The translations under genes were made by a program, and so were the position numbers. Positions 8,008 to 18,041 of a stretch of 64,000 nucleotides of DNA are shown here, piece after piece; the stretch's first letter is position 1, and each line of letters begins with the position of its first letter. The stretch spans positions 1 through 64,000 of the forward strand of contig SVLT01000013.1 of the NCBI GenBank assembly GCA_015067845.1, given 5' to 3'. Source of the stretch: Oscillospiraceae bacterium (lineage in GTDB: Bacteria; Bacillota; Clostridia; Oscillospirales; Oscillospiraceae). The notes under the pieces were generated by a model. It did no database searches and was not told the DNA's origin. It saw only the letters and a program-made list of their open reading frames with translations.

Positions 8008-8835
8008 TTATATCCTTTCCATGTGCCAGGACTTGTCCCGGCTCAATACGATCACCCGGTTAAAAAGGCCCGTCTGTACAAGTGGCTGATAGACCGGGCG
8101 GGAGTGCAGATCATCGCAGTTTGCCGCATGGGCAGTTGCCAGCAGATCCACGCCGCACCAACCGGCACTCACAAGGGCCTGACAGTCCTCCTGAGCCGTG
8201 ATCTCGTCCACAGCGATACATTTGGGCCCCATTGTTCTCAGAGCGATATCCACACCCTGCGCCTTGTTACAGCCGGTCAAAACATCCGTTCTCGTCCCGG
8301 GATCAAACAAATTACCCCCTGGGAACAATTCCCCACGCTCGTCCACCACAGAAACAGCCGTTCCGCGGTTTGACCGGGTGCGAATGATGTCCCGAAGAAG
8401 CGTGGTTTTTCCTGCGCCCGGCGGCCCAAGGATCAAAAGCGATCCGCTGCACGGTGCCTCTTTCCCGATTCCCGGAAAATCCCGGGCCACACGGATACAA
8501 AGAGAATGGGCCTCCCGGATGGTGGTAACTTGTCCGTCCTGCACGACACATTCCCCACACAAACCGATTCGATGTCCTCCGGCGGCAGTCAAATATCCCT
8601 TTGAAATCGTGGAGGCCGCCCACGGAGAGTATCGGCTGGCCGTGTTGATCACGAACCGGATGTCCTCCATCGTTGCTCTGGATTCCAATTGGCAGGAAAT
8701 ACCACCCAAAATCAGTTCCACAGGTTGTCCGATGCGCAGACGCAATTCTTCCATTGTCTGCTTCCCCAGCCTGTCCACTTCCTGACGCAATCGCTGAGGC
8801 ACGATGGCCAGTATGGCATCCCATGTGCATTTCAT
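8008..8835 (-). CDS. spoIIIAA: Stage III sporulation protein AA (ATPase)
   Basis: 275-aa cytosolic AAA-type ATPase that energises the SpoIIIA channel; related to GspE/VirB11 ATPases. Walker A is GPPGAGKTT (about residues 135-143), with a conserved DERGE just downstream and CIAVDEI as the Walker B region. Start choice: ATG codons lie at 8841 and 8835; AGGAG is 8 bases from the second and only 2 from the first, so 8835 is preferred. First gene of the operon. Confidence 0.93.
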   Translation of the reverse strand: MKCTWDAILAIVPQRLRQEVDRLGKQTMEELRLRIGQPVELILGGISCQLESRATMEDIRFVINTASRYSPWAASTISKGYLTAAGGHRIGLCGECVVQDGQVTTIREAHSLCIRVARDFPGIGKEAPCSGSLLILGPPGAGKTTLLRDIIRTRSNRGTAVSVVDERGELFPGGNLFDPGTRTDVLTGCNKAQGVDIALRTMGPKCIAVDEITAQEDCQALVSAGWCGVDLLATAHAANCDDLHSRPVYQPLVQTGLFNRVIVLSRDKSWHMERI

Positions 8836-8853
8836 CTTCATCACTCCTACCCA

Positions 8854-8881
8854 AGCCTATGCTCAACTTTCCCGGATATGC
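8854..8881 (-). promoter_or_regulatory. Candidate sigma-E promoter of the spoIIIA operon
   Basis: Minus strand GCATATC (8875-8881) and CATAGGCT (8854-8861) 13 bases apart resemble the sigma-E pattern (ATATT, then CATAnnnT). In Bacillus this operon is sigma-E dependent. The predicted start would fall about 12 bases before the chosen spoIIIAA ATG. Match is partial; no other promoter is visible between polC and spoIIIAA. Confidence 0.4.
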
Positions 8882-8913
8882 AAAAATCCCACCGCCGAAG
8901 CGGTGGGATTTTT
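8882..8913 (-). terminator. Rho-independent terminator of the pyrH-polC operon
   Basis: A 14-bp perfect stem (AAAAATCCCACCGC / GCGGTGGGATTTTT) with a CGAA loop starts 5 bases after the polC stop. It is symmetric, so it could also stop plus-strand transcription. Confidence 0.92.
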
Positions 8914-8917
8914 CAGT

Positions 8918-11900
8918 TCAGAACAGACTGACCTGGCTGGTATCCGGCAGGCTTCCGAATGCGCCGCCATCTTTCAGCATTTGAATATGGGTCTTCGACA
9001 CCTTGGGACAGGCAGCCGCAACTTCCTCTATGGAAATGAAGTTCTTCCCCTCCCGGCCGCGAACCAAGTCCGCCGCGGCATTTTCACCCAGACCGGAGAT
9101 CGCCACGAAGGGCGGACGGATCTTGCCGTCCTCCACCACAAACCGGGTCGCTTCGCTCTTATACAGATCAATGGGCAGGAACTCGTAACCACGAAGATAA
9201 AATTCGTAGGCAACTTCCAAAGTGGTCAGCAGATCTTCATCCTTGTCCGTGGCATTTTCATTGTTCTCGATGGCCTGAATGTTGGCCTTTACAGCCTCAA
9301 TGCCATTGGTCATCAGTGCCGCATCAAAGCCGCCCTTTTGACTGCGGCGGTAGAAGTAGGCCGCGTAGAACGCCAACGGGTGATTGACTTTGAACCAGGC
9401 GATACGGAACGCCATCATAACATAGGCAACAGCATGAGCCTTGGGGAACAGATACTTGATCTTCTTACAGGAACCGATGTACCAATCCGGCACGCCGGCG
9501 GCCTTCATCTCTTCCTCTGCGCCGTCCGGCAGTCCCTTGCCCTTACGCACCGTCTCCATGATCTTGAACGCCCGTTTTTCCGGCAAGCCCATAGAGATCA
9601 GGTAGAGCATAATATCGTCACGACAGCCGATGGTGCCGTCCACAGTGGTGGTCTTGGATGTGATCAGATCACGGGCGTTGCCCAGCCACACATCCGTGCC
9701 GTGGGTATAACCAGAGATCCGCACCAGGAAGTCAAACTTCTCAGGCATGGTGTCCAGCAAAACGCCACGGGTAAACCGGGTGTTGAATTCCGGAACAGCA
9801 ACAGCACCTGTAGGGCCGAGAATGGGATCGTCCTCATATCCCAGAACCTTGGACGATGTAAATATGGACATGGTGTCCGGGTCATCCAGAGGAATGGTTT
9901 TTGCGTCCACTCCGGTCAGGTCCTCCATATACCGGATCATAGTGGGGTCATCGTGACCCAGCATGTCAAGTTTTAGAAGGTTTTCTTCCATGGAGTGATA
10001 CTCAAAATGGGTTGTGATCTGATCGGAGTTAGGGTCGTCCGCCGGGTGCTGAACCGGGCAGAAATCCCAGATCTCATTTTCCTGTGGAATAACCACCAGA
10101 CCGCCGGGGTGCTGACCCGTGGTGCGTCGCACGCCGACGCAACCGGCTGCAAGACGGCCTTCTTCCGCTCTGGATGCGGCCATATTGCGTTCCGAAAGGT
10201 ACTTCTTCACATATCCGAAGGCGGTCTTTTCCGCGACTGTACCGATGGTTCCTGCACGGAACACATGGGACGAGCCGAACATGGAAATACAGTACTGGTG
10301 GGCCTTGGCCTGATATTCACCGGAGAAATTCAGGTCGATATCCGGGACCTTGTCGCCGCCGAAGCCAAGGAAGGTCTCAAAGGGAATGTTGAAGCCGTCT
10401 TTCTCCATTTTCGTGCCGCACAGTGGGCAATTGGCATCCGGCAAATCCGCGCCGCAGTTGAATTCCTTGGGTACATCCAGAATCGTGTGCTTGCAGTCCG
10501 GATTGGGGCATCGGTAGTGTGGCGGGAACGAGTTAACCTCGGTAATGCCGGACAGATATGCCACAATGGACGAGCCGACAGAGCCACGGGAGCCCACCAA
10601 ATAGCCATTTTCCAGAGAATTCTGCACCAGCTTCTGGGCCGACATATAGATCACATCATAGTGACAGGAAATGATGTCATTCAGCTCCGTCTCCACACGC
10701 TTGACCATCAATTCCGGCGGATTTTCACCGTACAGCCGGTGGAATTTGGTATAGACCAGATTTTTCAGATCCTCAACAGAGTTTTCGATCTTCGGCGCAA
10801 ACAGGTTATGGGGTACGGGGCGGAGCATTTCGCACATATCCGCGATCATGTTGGTATTGGTAACTACCACCTCATAAGCCTTTTCTGCTCCAAGATAGGA
10901 GAACTCTTCCAGCATATCATCCGTGGTGCGGAAATACAGGGGGTTATCCCGGTCACAGTCGTCAAAGCCCTTGGTGGCCAACAGAATGTGACGGAAGATC
11001 TCATCCTCCGGGTTCAGGAAGTGTACATCACCGGTGGCAACCACCGGGATTCCCAGTTCCTCGCCGATGCGCACAACTGTGCGGTTGAAATTCCGCAGCT
11101 CCTCATCGTCCTTTGCCATGCCCTTCGCAAGCATGAACCGGTTGTTCGCAAGGGGCTGAATTTCCAAAAAGTCATAGAAGGACGCAATACGCTTGATCTC
11201 ATCATCACTTTTTTGCGCCAGGATCGCCTGGAACAGCTCACCTGCTTCGCAGGCAGAACCGACGATCAAACCCTCCCGCAGTGCCATCAGTTCCGACTTA
11301 GGGATTCTGGGCACACCACGGCGGAAATGTTTCAGGTTGGCATCGGAGATCAAATGATACAGGTTGCGCAGGCCCTGCTGATTTTTGGCAAACAGCAGAA
11401 TGTGCCGTGCCTGGCGGTTATCCAATCGTCCACCGGCTCGCAATTTCATCATGGCAGGATTGATCTGCTGTAAGGTATGGATATCATGTTCCTCTTCCAG
11501 CTTTTTCAGCAAACGAGCCATAATGCTGCCGCAGATCACGGCATCATCCGCCGCCCTGTGATGGTTGAAGTCGGGCAGGCTGAGGGCATTTGCAACGATA
11601 TCCAGCTTAAATTTGTTCAGCTGGGGCAAAAGATTTTGGGACAGGATCAGCGTATCCGCCGCGGTGAAATTGTAGGGAATCCCCAGCTTTTCACAGGCCG
11701 CGCGGATAAAGCCTGTATCGAAATCCGAGTTGTGGGCAACCAACACCCGGTCTCCCACAAATTCCAGAAATTTCGGCAGGACTTCTTCAATACTCGGCGC
11801 ACCTGCGAGCATGGCATCGGTGATGCCGGTCAGATCAATGATCTTCTGCTCCAGCTTTCTGCCGGGGGCAACGAAGGTCTGAAAGCGATCTAGCTCCTTG

Positions 11901-13225
11901 CCGTTCTTCATCAAAACCGCGCCGATCTCAATGATGGTATCGGTACGGGACGACAGACCGGTGGTTTCCAAGTCAAAAGCTACAAATTCATCGTCAAAGG
12001 AGATGTCCTTTGTTCCGTGTACCACGATGCGGTCGTCCACATCGTTGATGAAATAGCCCTCGCAGCCGTAGAGGACCTTGAATGGCTCATCCGTACCGGC
12101 CACCTTCAAAGGGCCCTTCCAGGATTCCACGGCATGAAGCGCATCCGTAAAGGACTGGCAGCAGCCGTGATCCGTGATCGCCATGGCCTTGTGCCCCCAT
12201 GCCGCCGCCTGCTTTACCGCATCGCCGGTTTGGGTCAGAGCGTCCATGCTACTCATGTTGGTATGCAAATGCAGCTCTACGCGCTTCATGCCCTCGGCCT
12301 TGTCCACGCGCTTCGGCATGGTTCCGGCCATCATGGCCACGGGCTTTAAGATCATTTCATTATCAAACTGATTGATCATCAGTCTGCCCTGAATACGCAG
12401 TACAGCGCCCTCTATTACATGCTCCAAAAAGGGCTTTGCTTCGTTTGCTTCCATGAATCGGTTGATACGAACAGAGCCGGTATGATCGGTCATGTCGAAG
12501 TTGATGACCCACGCATTGCGCTTTTTCAGTTCCTTGTGTTCGACTGCGAACACTCGGCCCTCCACGATCACCGTTCCCATGTCCAGGTTCAACTCTCGCA
12601 TGGGCGTATTGGTGCCCCGGATAGGCTTGCCAAACCAGGCATCCGTCTGCACAGGTTCGGCGGTTTCCTTCTTTTGCACCTGCACAGGCAGCTCTGCGAT
12701 CATCTGTCCACGCATTTTTTCCATGGCTTCAAACAGGTCCTTGCCTTCCAGGGCTTGACCTGCCTCAATACACACGGTCACAGGAACACCAAATTGCTGG
12801 GACAGTTTTGCTTGTACCGCAGGTACTGCCTTTTCCAGCTCCTTTTTGCCGTTGGCGCGCAGGGAGATGGTCAAGGTGGTTTCTTCCCAGCTCCACTGGG
12901 CACCTGCCAAAGATCCCCGGTTGACGGAGCTTTCGGCAACAAACATCTCCAAAACATCTTCCGCCAGCACCTCAAGCAAAAGCTTCTGGGGATATGTAAC
13001 AGCCAGTTGCAGTTCTCTCAAATCATAGATCTTGCAAATATCCGCGCGGATCATATCCAACTGTCTTTTGGAAATGTAGCGATCACATGCAATGCCGATC
13101 GCGATCTTACGGGCCGCCGGGTCAAGATCTGCAGCAACAATGGCCGCCTGAGAGATCGCACTTTTCAGCGACTCAGGCGGCTCATAGTCTGAAAACATAT
13201 TTAGAAAATAAGTCTTCTCTTCCAT
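8918..13225 (-). CDS. polC: DNA polymerase III alpha subunit, PolC type
   Basis: 1435-aa replicative polymerase of low-GC Gram-positive bacteria. Order seen: N-terminal domain, OB fold (about 210-300), PHP domain starting at about 315 (ELHLHTNMSSMDA), inserted proofreading DEDDh exonuclease with DLETTG at about 417, remainder of PHP, then the polymerase palm with PDIDLNFSGEYQ at about 961. A four-cysteine zinc site (CPNPDC and CPLC, about 903-932) typical of PolC is present. Start has AAGGA upstream; gene lies 8 bases after ispG and ends the operon. Confidence 0.98.
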   Translation of the reverse strand: MEEKTYFLNMFSDYEPPESLKSAISQAAIVAADLDPAARKIAIGIACDRYISKRQLDMIRADICKIYDLRELQLAVTYPQKLLLEVLAEDVLEMFVAESSVNRGSLAGAQWSWEETTLTISLRANGKKELEKAVPAVQAKLSQQFGVPVTVCIEAGQALEGKDLFEAMEKMRGQMIAELPVQVQKKETAEPVQTDAWFGKPIRGTNTPMRELNLDMGTVIVEGRVFAVEHKELKKRNAWVINFDMTDHTGSVRINRFMEANEAKPFLEHVIEGAVLRIQGRLMINQFDNEMILKPVAMMAGTMPKRVDKAEGMKRVELHLHTNMSSMDALTQTGDAVKQAAAWGHKAMAITDHGCCQSFTDALHAVESWKGPLKVAGTDEPFKVLYGCEGYFINDVDDRIVVHGTKDISFDDEFVAFDLETTGLSSRTDTIIEIGAVLMKNGKELDRFQTFVAPGRKLEQKIIDLTGITDAMLAGAPSIEEVLPKFLEFVGDRVLVAHNSDFDTGFIRAACEKLGIPYNFTAADTLILSQNLLPQLNKFKLDIVANALSLPDFNHHRAADDAVICGSIMARLLKKLEEEHDIHTLQQINPAMMKLRAGGRLDNRQARHILLFAKNQQGLRNLYHLISDANLKHFRRGVPRIPKSELMALREGLIVGSACEAGELFQAILAQKSDDEIKRIASFYDFLEIQPLANNRFMLAKGMAKDDEELRNFNRTVVRIGEELGIPVVATGDVHFLNPEDEIFRHILLATKGFDDCDRDNPLYFRTTDDMLEEFSYLGAEKAYEVVVTNTNMIADMCEMLRPVPHNLFAPKIENSVEDLKNLVYTKFHRLYGENPPELMVKRVETELNDIISCHYDVIYMSAQKLVQNSLENGYLVGSRGSVGSSIVAYLSGITEVNSFPPHYRCPNPDCKHTILDVPKEFNCGADLPDANCPLCGTKMEKDGFNIPFETFLGFGGDKVPDIDLNFSGEYQAKAHQYCISMFGSSHVFRAGTIGTVAEKTAFGYVKKYLSERNMAASRAEEGRLAAGCVGVRRTTGQHPGGLVVIPQENEIWDFCPVQHPADDPNSDQITTHFEYHSMEENLLKLDMLGHDDPTMIRYMEDLTGVDAKTIPLDDPDTMSIFTSSKVLGYEDDPILGPTGAVAVPEFNTRFTRGVLLDTMPEKFDFLVRISGYTHGTDVWLGNARDLITSKTTTVDGTIGCRDDIMLYLISMGLPEKRAFKIMETVRKGKGLPDGAEEEMKAAGVPDWYIGSCKKIKYLFPKAHAVAYVMMAFRIAWFKVNHPLAFYAAYFYRRSQKGGFDAALMTNGIEAVKANIQAIENNENATDKDEDLLTTLEVAYEFYLRGYEFLPIDLYKSEATRFVVEDGKIRPPFVAISGLGENAAADLVRGREGKNFISIEEVAAACPKVSKTHIQMLKDGGAFGSLPDTSQVSLF

Positions 13226-13233
13226 GAATATCC

Positions 13234-14271
13234 TTACAAACTTTCGATTTTTTCTAACAAGGCAGGCAGCAGCTCATCGTAAGGGAGCTTCGCAACCTGT
13301 ACACCTTTTTCAAATATCATGCCGAAGCCATCGCCGCCGGCAATGCCGATATCCGCTTCCCGGGCCTCTCCAGGGCCGTTGACGATACAGCCCATGACCG
13401 CAACGGTAATGGATTTCTGGCAGTCCTTCAAAGCCGCATCTACCTGATTCACAAGGCCGATAAGGTCAATGCTGGTGCGGCCGCAGGTGGGGCAGGAAAT
13501 GATGTTCACACCCTCCTTGCGCAGTCCGGCGGCCTTCAGAATATCCTTAGCAGCATACACTTCCTGAACTGGGTCGTCCGTCAGGCTGACACGAATGGTA
13601 TCGCCAATGCCGTCCAGCAGCAGCGCACCGATGCCCATAGCGGACTTGATCATGCCCATCTTGACAGGGCCGGTCTCCGTCACGCCGATGTGCAGCGGAT
13701 AATCGCATTTGCTTCTAAATAGCCGGCAGGCCGCGACCATGGTGGGCACGGTGGAGGATTTCATAGAAAGGCAGGTATCGTAAAAACCGTACTTTTCCAG
13801 CAGTTCCAAATGCTCAAAAGCGCTTTCCACCAAGGCTTCCGCCGTGGGATGGCCATACTTTTCCAACAGCCGCTTATCCAGGCTGCCGCCGTTGACGCCG
13901 ATGCGGATAGGAATTTTCTTATCCTTGCACACATCCACAACAGCCTTGACCCGATCCTCACCGCCGATGTTACCGGGATTGATACGGATCTTGGACGCGC
14001 CGCCCTCTGCGGCGGCAATGGCCAGCTTGTAATCAAAGTGAATGTCCGCAACCAGGGGCAGTTCGCTTTCCTTGCAGATTTCCGCAAAGCCCCGGGCAGC
14101 TTCCATATTCTGCACGGACAGCCGGGCGATCTGGCAGCCGGCAGTCTTCAGCTTCCGGATTTGCTCCAAGGAAGCGGCAACATCCGTTGTTTTGGTATTG
14201 AGCATGGACTGGATAACCACCGGGGCACCGCCGCCGATGGGAACACCGCCCACATGAATCTGTCTGGTCAT
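13234..14271 (-). CDS. ispG: 4-hydroxy-3-methylbut-2-enyl diphosphate synthase
   Basis: 345-aa [4Fe-4S] enzyme (GcpE) that converts MEcPP to HMBPP in the MEP isoprenoid pathway. N-terminal TIM barrel (VQSMLNTKTTDV, ADIHFDY, RINPGNIG) and the C-terminal cluster domain with the cysteine ligands CPTC and, later, the C of MGCIVNGPGEA. GGGG ribosome site upstream of the ATG. It sits between rseP and polC, 4 bases after rseP. Confidence 0.97.
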   Translation of the reverse strand: MTRQIHVGGVPIGGGAPVVIQSMLNTKTTDVAASLEQIRKLKTAGCQIARLSVQNMEAARGFAEICKESELPLVADIHFDYKLAIAAAEGGASKIRINPGNIGGEDRVKAVVDVCKDKKIPIRIGVNGGSLDKRLLEKYGHPTAEALVESAFEHLELLEKYGFYDTCLSMKSSTVPTMVAACRLFRSKCDYPLHIGVTETGPVKMGMIKSAMGIGALLLDGIGDTIRVSLTDDPVQEVYAAKDILKAAGLRKEGVNIISCPTCGRTSIDLIGLVNQVDAALKDCQKSITVAVMGCIVNGPGEAREADIGIAGGDGFGMIFEKGVQVAKLPYDELLPALLEKIESL

Positions 14272-14275
14272 AATC

Positions 14276-15328
14276 TTACCCCTTGAAGATCATAAATACA
14301 TCCTTGAACATGATCACAGCCATCAGTCCCAGCAGCAAAATCATGCCGCCGGCGTGGATATAGCCCTCGATTTTCGGATTGACCGGCTTTTTCGTAATCT
14401 TAACGATCAGCGTTGTCACCAAAAGTGCCAGCACACGACCGCCATCCAAAGCAGGAATGGGAAGCATGTTCATAATCGCCAGGTTGATGGCAATAAAGCC
14501 GCCGAAATAGAGCATATTCAGCAGGGCATCCACCCAGGTTTCTGATTGTTCAGCCACTTCACTCATTTGTCCCATGATACCAACTGGGCCGGAGAGGTCA
14601 GAAAAACTCGCCTGTCCGTTAAACAGCATTTGCAGGCTCAGTCGTACCATCCGCCCGGAATTCAGAACATTCTTCCAGGCATAGTCCAGTTTGGAGCCCA
14701 GGGTTGCATCCTCAACAGAAAAACTAAAGCCGTAACGGGGTGTCTCTTCGCCCTCGAAAAGGGTTTTCTTCATCTCAAAGTTATTAAGCACCACACGCTG
14801 GCCTTCACGCAGTACCACCACATCATGTACATCGCCGGGGTTCAGCGCCATCATGGTGGAGAAATCGGACTGCACATATATCTTTTCCCCGTCAATTTCC
14901 AGGAATGTATCACCGGGTTGCAGACCGTTCACACCGCCGATCAGACTTCCCTCCTCCACAACATCAATGGTGGGGGTAATGAACTGCGCCACAGGCAGGA
15001 AGACGATGATCATAATCAAAACACCGGCGATGAAATTCATAGCAGAGCCGGCGATCAGAATGATCAGCCGCTTCCACCAGGATGCCTTTTGGAAGGAACG
15101 GGGGTTATCCGTATCCTGATCCTCGCCTTCCATGGCGCAGTAACCGCCGATGGGAATACAACGGATGGAATACAGGGTCTCCCCTTTCTGCTTCTTCCAG
15201 ATTGCCGGGCCCATGAAAATGGCAAATTCGTTCACCTGAACGCCGGAGAGCTTGGCAGCAATGAAATGGCCAAACTCGTGAATGAAGATCAGAAAACTGA
15301 AAATCAGAATTGCAAAAATAATACTCAT
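14276..15328 (-). CDS. rseP: Site-2 protease RseP (membrane metalloprotease)
   Basis: 350-aa intramembrane zinc metalloprotease that cleaves anti-sigma factors and remnant signal peptides. The first helix carries HEFGH (zinc ligands and catalytic Glu), a PDZ domain lies at about 105-200 (GLQPGDTFLEIDG), and the last helices carry the third ligand in NMLPIPALDGGR. The ATG at 15328 has GAGG upstream; an in-frame TTG four codons earlier has none. Standard position between dxr and ispG. Confidence 0.95.
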   Translation of the reverse strand: MSIIFAILIFSFLIFIHEFGHFIAAKLSGVQVNEFAIFMGPAIWKKQKGETLYSIRCIPIGGYCAMEGEDQDTDNPRSFQKASWWKRLIILIAGSAMNFIAGVLIMIIVFLPVAQFITPTIDVVEEGSLIGGVNGLQPGDTFLEIDGEKIYVQSDFSTMMALNPGDVHDVVVLREGQRVVLNNFEMKKTLFEGEETPRYGFSFSVEDATLGSKLDYAWKNVLNSGRMVRLSLQMLFNGQASFSDLSGPVGIMGQMSEVAEQSETWVDALLNMLYFGGFIAINLAIMNMLPIPALDGGRVLALLVTTLIVKITKKPVNPKIEGYIHAGGMILLLGLMAVIMFKDVFMIFKG

Positions 15329-15336
15329 AAAACGCC

Positions 15337-16488
15337 TCAAATACTCATTTTTTCCCTAACATACCGACGGGCAAGACGGTCAGATTCCAAGATTTGCTCC
15401 AAATCGGGCTTTTCAATAAACGCTACCCCATTAACAGCGCCCAAAACCAGATTATAAATGTCATAAAAACCAATTTTGTCCTGCAAATACAAGGCAACGG
15501 CAACCTCATTTGCGCCGTTCATTACAGCGCATGCATTGCCGCCCTTTGCAGCGCACTCCATTGCCAATTTCAGGCATGGGAACGCATCCAGATCTGGCTT
15601 TGCGAAGGTCAGCGCACCGCAAGTCGTCAGATCCAGCGGATCTACGGGACACTCTGTCCGCTGGGGATAGGTCAGCGCAAGCTGAATGGGCAGTCGCATA
15701 TCCGGTACGCCCATTTGGGCCATTACTGCGCCGTCAATGCACTCCACAAAGCTGTGGACAATGCTCTGGCGGTGGATCACCACATCCACCTGCTCCAAGG
15801 GCAGATCATAAAGCCGCATGGCTTCGATCACTTCCAGTCCCTTGTTCATCAGGGTGGCGCAGTCGATAGTGATCTTCTCCCCCATTTTCCAGTTGGGGTG
15901 CTTCAGCGCAACCGCCTTGGTCACATGGGCCAATTCTTCCTTATTCATGCCGTAAAACGGGCCGCCGGAGCAGGTCAGAATCAGTTTTTTGATCTCCTTT
16001 TTGTCGCGAACGCCCATCAGGCATTGGAAAATCGCGGAATGTTCGGAGTCCACCGGGATGATCTCGGCGTTATAGGCTCTCGCCTCCGCCATAACCAGCT
16101 CACCTGCACAAACCAGGGTCTCCTTATTGGCCAGGCCGATGCGTTTCCCGGCGCGGATGGCCGCCAATGTGGGCTTCAAGCCCAGCATGCCCACCACAGC
16201 GGTGATCACGCAATCGGCATCATCCATGGTAGCCGCCTCGATCAGCCCCTCCTCACCCCAGGAAACCTTGATGGGAAGGTCTGCAATTTTCAATTTTAAT
16301 TCCTTTGCCGCTTCTTCCGTAGCCATGACTGCCAGGTCGGGCCGAAATTCCCGGCATTGTTCCGCCATACGCTCTGCATTCGTACCGGCTGTCAGCGCCG
16401 CTACCTTCAAATCCATATGCCGGATCACATCCAGACTCTGCCGTCCGATCGAACCGGTGGAACCCAGAATACTCACACATTTTACCAT
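15337..16488 (-). CDS. dxr: 1-deoxy-D-xylulose-5-phosphate reductoisomerase
   Basis: 383-aa NADPH-dependent enzyme making MEP from DXP. NADPH-binding GSTGSIGRQSLDVI at residues 8-21, metal/substrate residues in VDSEHSAIFQCL, and the flexible loop TCSGGPFYGM are present. GGAG upstream; starts 3 bases after cdsA. Together with ispG here, ispE at 58.7 kb and ispA at 0.1 kb it documents a MEP pathway. Confidence 0.97.
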   Translation of the reverse strand: MVKCVSILGSTGSIGRQSLDVIRHMDLKVAALTAGTNAERMAEQCREFRPDLAVMATEEAAKELKLKIADLPIKVSWGEEGLIEAATMDDADCVITAVVGMLGLKPTLAAIRAGKRIGLANKETLVCAGELVMAEARAYNAEIIPVDSEHSAIFQCLMGVRDKKEIKKLILTCSGGPFYGMNKEELAHVTKAVALKHPNWKMGEKITIDCATLMNKGLEVIEAMRLYDLPLEQVDVVIHRQSIVHSFVECIDGAVMAQMGVPDMRLPIQLALTYPQRTECPVDPLDLTTCGALTFAKPDLDAFPCLKLAMECAAKGGNACAVMNGANEVAVALYLQDKIGFYDIYNLVLGAVNGVAFIEKPDLEQILESDRLARRYVREKMSI

Positions 16489-16491
16489 AAT

Positions 16492-17304
16492 TTACTCCAA
16501 CACCGGCAGCAATGCCAGCAAGATCTCCACCAACGGTGCCACGATGATCACAGAGTCAAAACGATCCAAAATACCGCCGTGACCGGGGATCAGATTGCCG
16601 TAATCCTTGATGCCCGTCTGCCGCTTGATGGCAGAGAAACTCAAATCGCCAAAAGTACCGGCAAAGGCACCGATGATACCGTAAGTAACCGCAAAGGCGT
16701 AATTGATCCGGAACTCAAAGGCCAGGTCAATGATAAAGCAATAGATCAGCATGCCCAAAACAGCGGCAGCAATACCGCCTACAAGGCCCTCTACGCTCTT
16801 CTTGGGGCTAATGTTGGGCGCAAGCTTATGCTTACCCCATGCGCAGCCTACAAAGTATGCGCCGGAGTCGGCGGCATAGGCCATAACAAAGGGCAGCAAA
16901 ATCACCTGGCGACCATTATCGCCGCACAGAAGCCGCAACAGGGACGACAAAAGGTACGGGATCAGCAGTCCGCCGACAAGGCAAACAGCGATCCGATCAA
17001 AACGGAGCTTTCCGTGGGAAATCAGGATCTCACCAAACAGGACGCTCACAAATACGAAAATTCCAATTTTCGCCCAAAGGGGGTCGTTACCGCAATAGCA
17101 CCAGATAGGCACACAAAATGCTGCAACTGCGGTGTATGCGATCAGACGCATATGCTTAACAAGACCGGTACCTGCAAGCAGTTCATATGCGCCGATTGCG
17201 CACACTAGACCCAGCAATACGGCAGTACAGATAGTCGGTGCGATCAAAACAACCACCAACAGCACCGGAATCAGAACCGCTGCCGCAATGATCCGTGTTT
17301 TCAT
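16492..17304 (-). CDS. cdsA: Phosphatidate cytidylyltransferase
   Basis: 270-aa integral membrane enzyme making CDP-diacylglycerol from phosphatidate and CTP. About eight hydrophobic helices; the family signature near the C-terminus is intact (SAIKRQTGIKDYGNLIPGHGGILDRFDS). The ATG at 17304 has GGAGG inside the end of uppS; the longer reading is out-of-frame uppS. One base of spacing after the uppS stop region indicates coupling. Confidence 0.96.
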   Translation of the reverse strand: MKTRIIAAAVLIPVLLVVVLIAPTICTAVLLGLVCAIGAYELLAGTGLVKHMRLIAYTAVAAFCVPIWCYCGNDPLWAKIGIFVFVSVLFGEILISHGKLRFDRIAVCLVGGLLIPYLLSSLLRLLCGDNGRQVILLPFVMAYAADSGAYFVGCAWGKHKLAPNISPKKSVEGLVGGIAAAVLGMLIYCFIIDLAFEFRINYAFAVTYGIIGAFAGTFGDLSFSAIKRQTGIKDYGNLIPGHGGILDRFDSVIIVAPLVEILLALLPVLE

Positions 17305-17306
17305 GG

Positions 17307-18014
17307 TTACACACCTCCAAATCTGCGGTTGCGCCGATGGTATTCGGCGATGGCCGCATCCAAGTCCTCCGGCGAAAAATCCGGCCAAAGCACATTCATA
17401 AATACAAATTCTGAGTAAACCGTCTGCCAGGGCAGGAAGTTACTGGTACGCAGCTCCCCGGAGGGACGGATCACCAGCTCCGGATCCGGCACACCGGCGG
17501 AGTCCAGATAGCCGGAGAATAGCTCCTCGGTCAGGGTATCCGGATCAGCCTTGCCGTCCTTTACATCCTGAGCGTAAGATTTGATGCCACGGATGATCTC
17601 ATCCCTGCCGCCGTAATTCAGGCAGAAATTCACCTGCACCTCGTGGTACTCGCTGGAACGCTGTTGGGCGTCCAGGCAGAGCTTACGCAGCTCCGGGCTT
17701 AACCGGCTGAGATCCCCAAAGAAGCAGAATCGGACATGGTTCTTTTCCATATCCCGCAGCGCTTCCTGCAAGTACTTCGCCAGCAGCTTCATAATACCGG
17801 AAACCTCATCTGCAGAACGCTTCCAGTTCTCTGTGGAGAAGGCATAGACCGTCAGATATTCCACACCCAGGGTGCGGCAGTAATTGGCTATGCGGCGAAA
17901 CGCCTCACCGCCTGCGCTGTGTCCGGCAGTTCTTGGCAGTCCCCTTTTCTTGGCCCAACGGCCGTTTCCGTCCATGATAATGGCAATATGCCTGGGCGGA
18001 GAAAGCTTTTCCAT
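17307..18014 (-). CDS. uppS: Isoprenyl transferase (undecaprenyl diphosphate synthase)
   Basis: 235-aa cis-prenyltransferase extending farnesyl diphosphate to undecaprenyl diphosphate, the carrier for peptidoglycan and wall polymers. The N-terminal motif HIAIIMDGNGRWAKKRG with the catalytic Asp, the FSTENWKR segment and the C-terminal RPSGELRTSNFLPWQ are present. The ATG at 18014 has GGAG upstream. The IspA and UppS reactions are consecutive in the cell although the genes are in different operons. Confidence 0.97.
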   Translation of the reverse strand: MEKLSPPRHIAIIMDGNGRWAKKRGLPRTAGHSAGGEAFRRIANYCRTLGVEYLTVYAFSTENWKRSADEVSGIMKLLAKYLQEALRDMEKNHVRFCFFGDLSRLSPELRKLCLDAQQRSSEYHEVQVNFCLNYGGRDEIIRGIKSYAQDVKDGKADPDTLTEELFSGYLDSAGVPDPELVIRPSGELRTSNFLPWQTVYSEFVFMNVLWPDFSPEDLDAAIAEYHRRNRRFGGV

Positions 18015-18041
18015 ATCCGACGCTCCTTCCTTAGCAGATTT

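Noticed and set aside
9995..11473. 492-codon plus-strand frame inside polC
   Set aside because: Antisense shadow of polC; the minus strand carries the full polymerase with its motifs.
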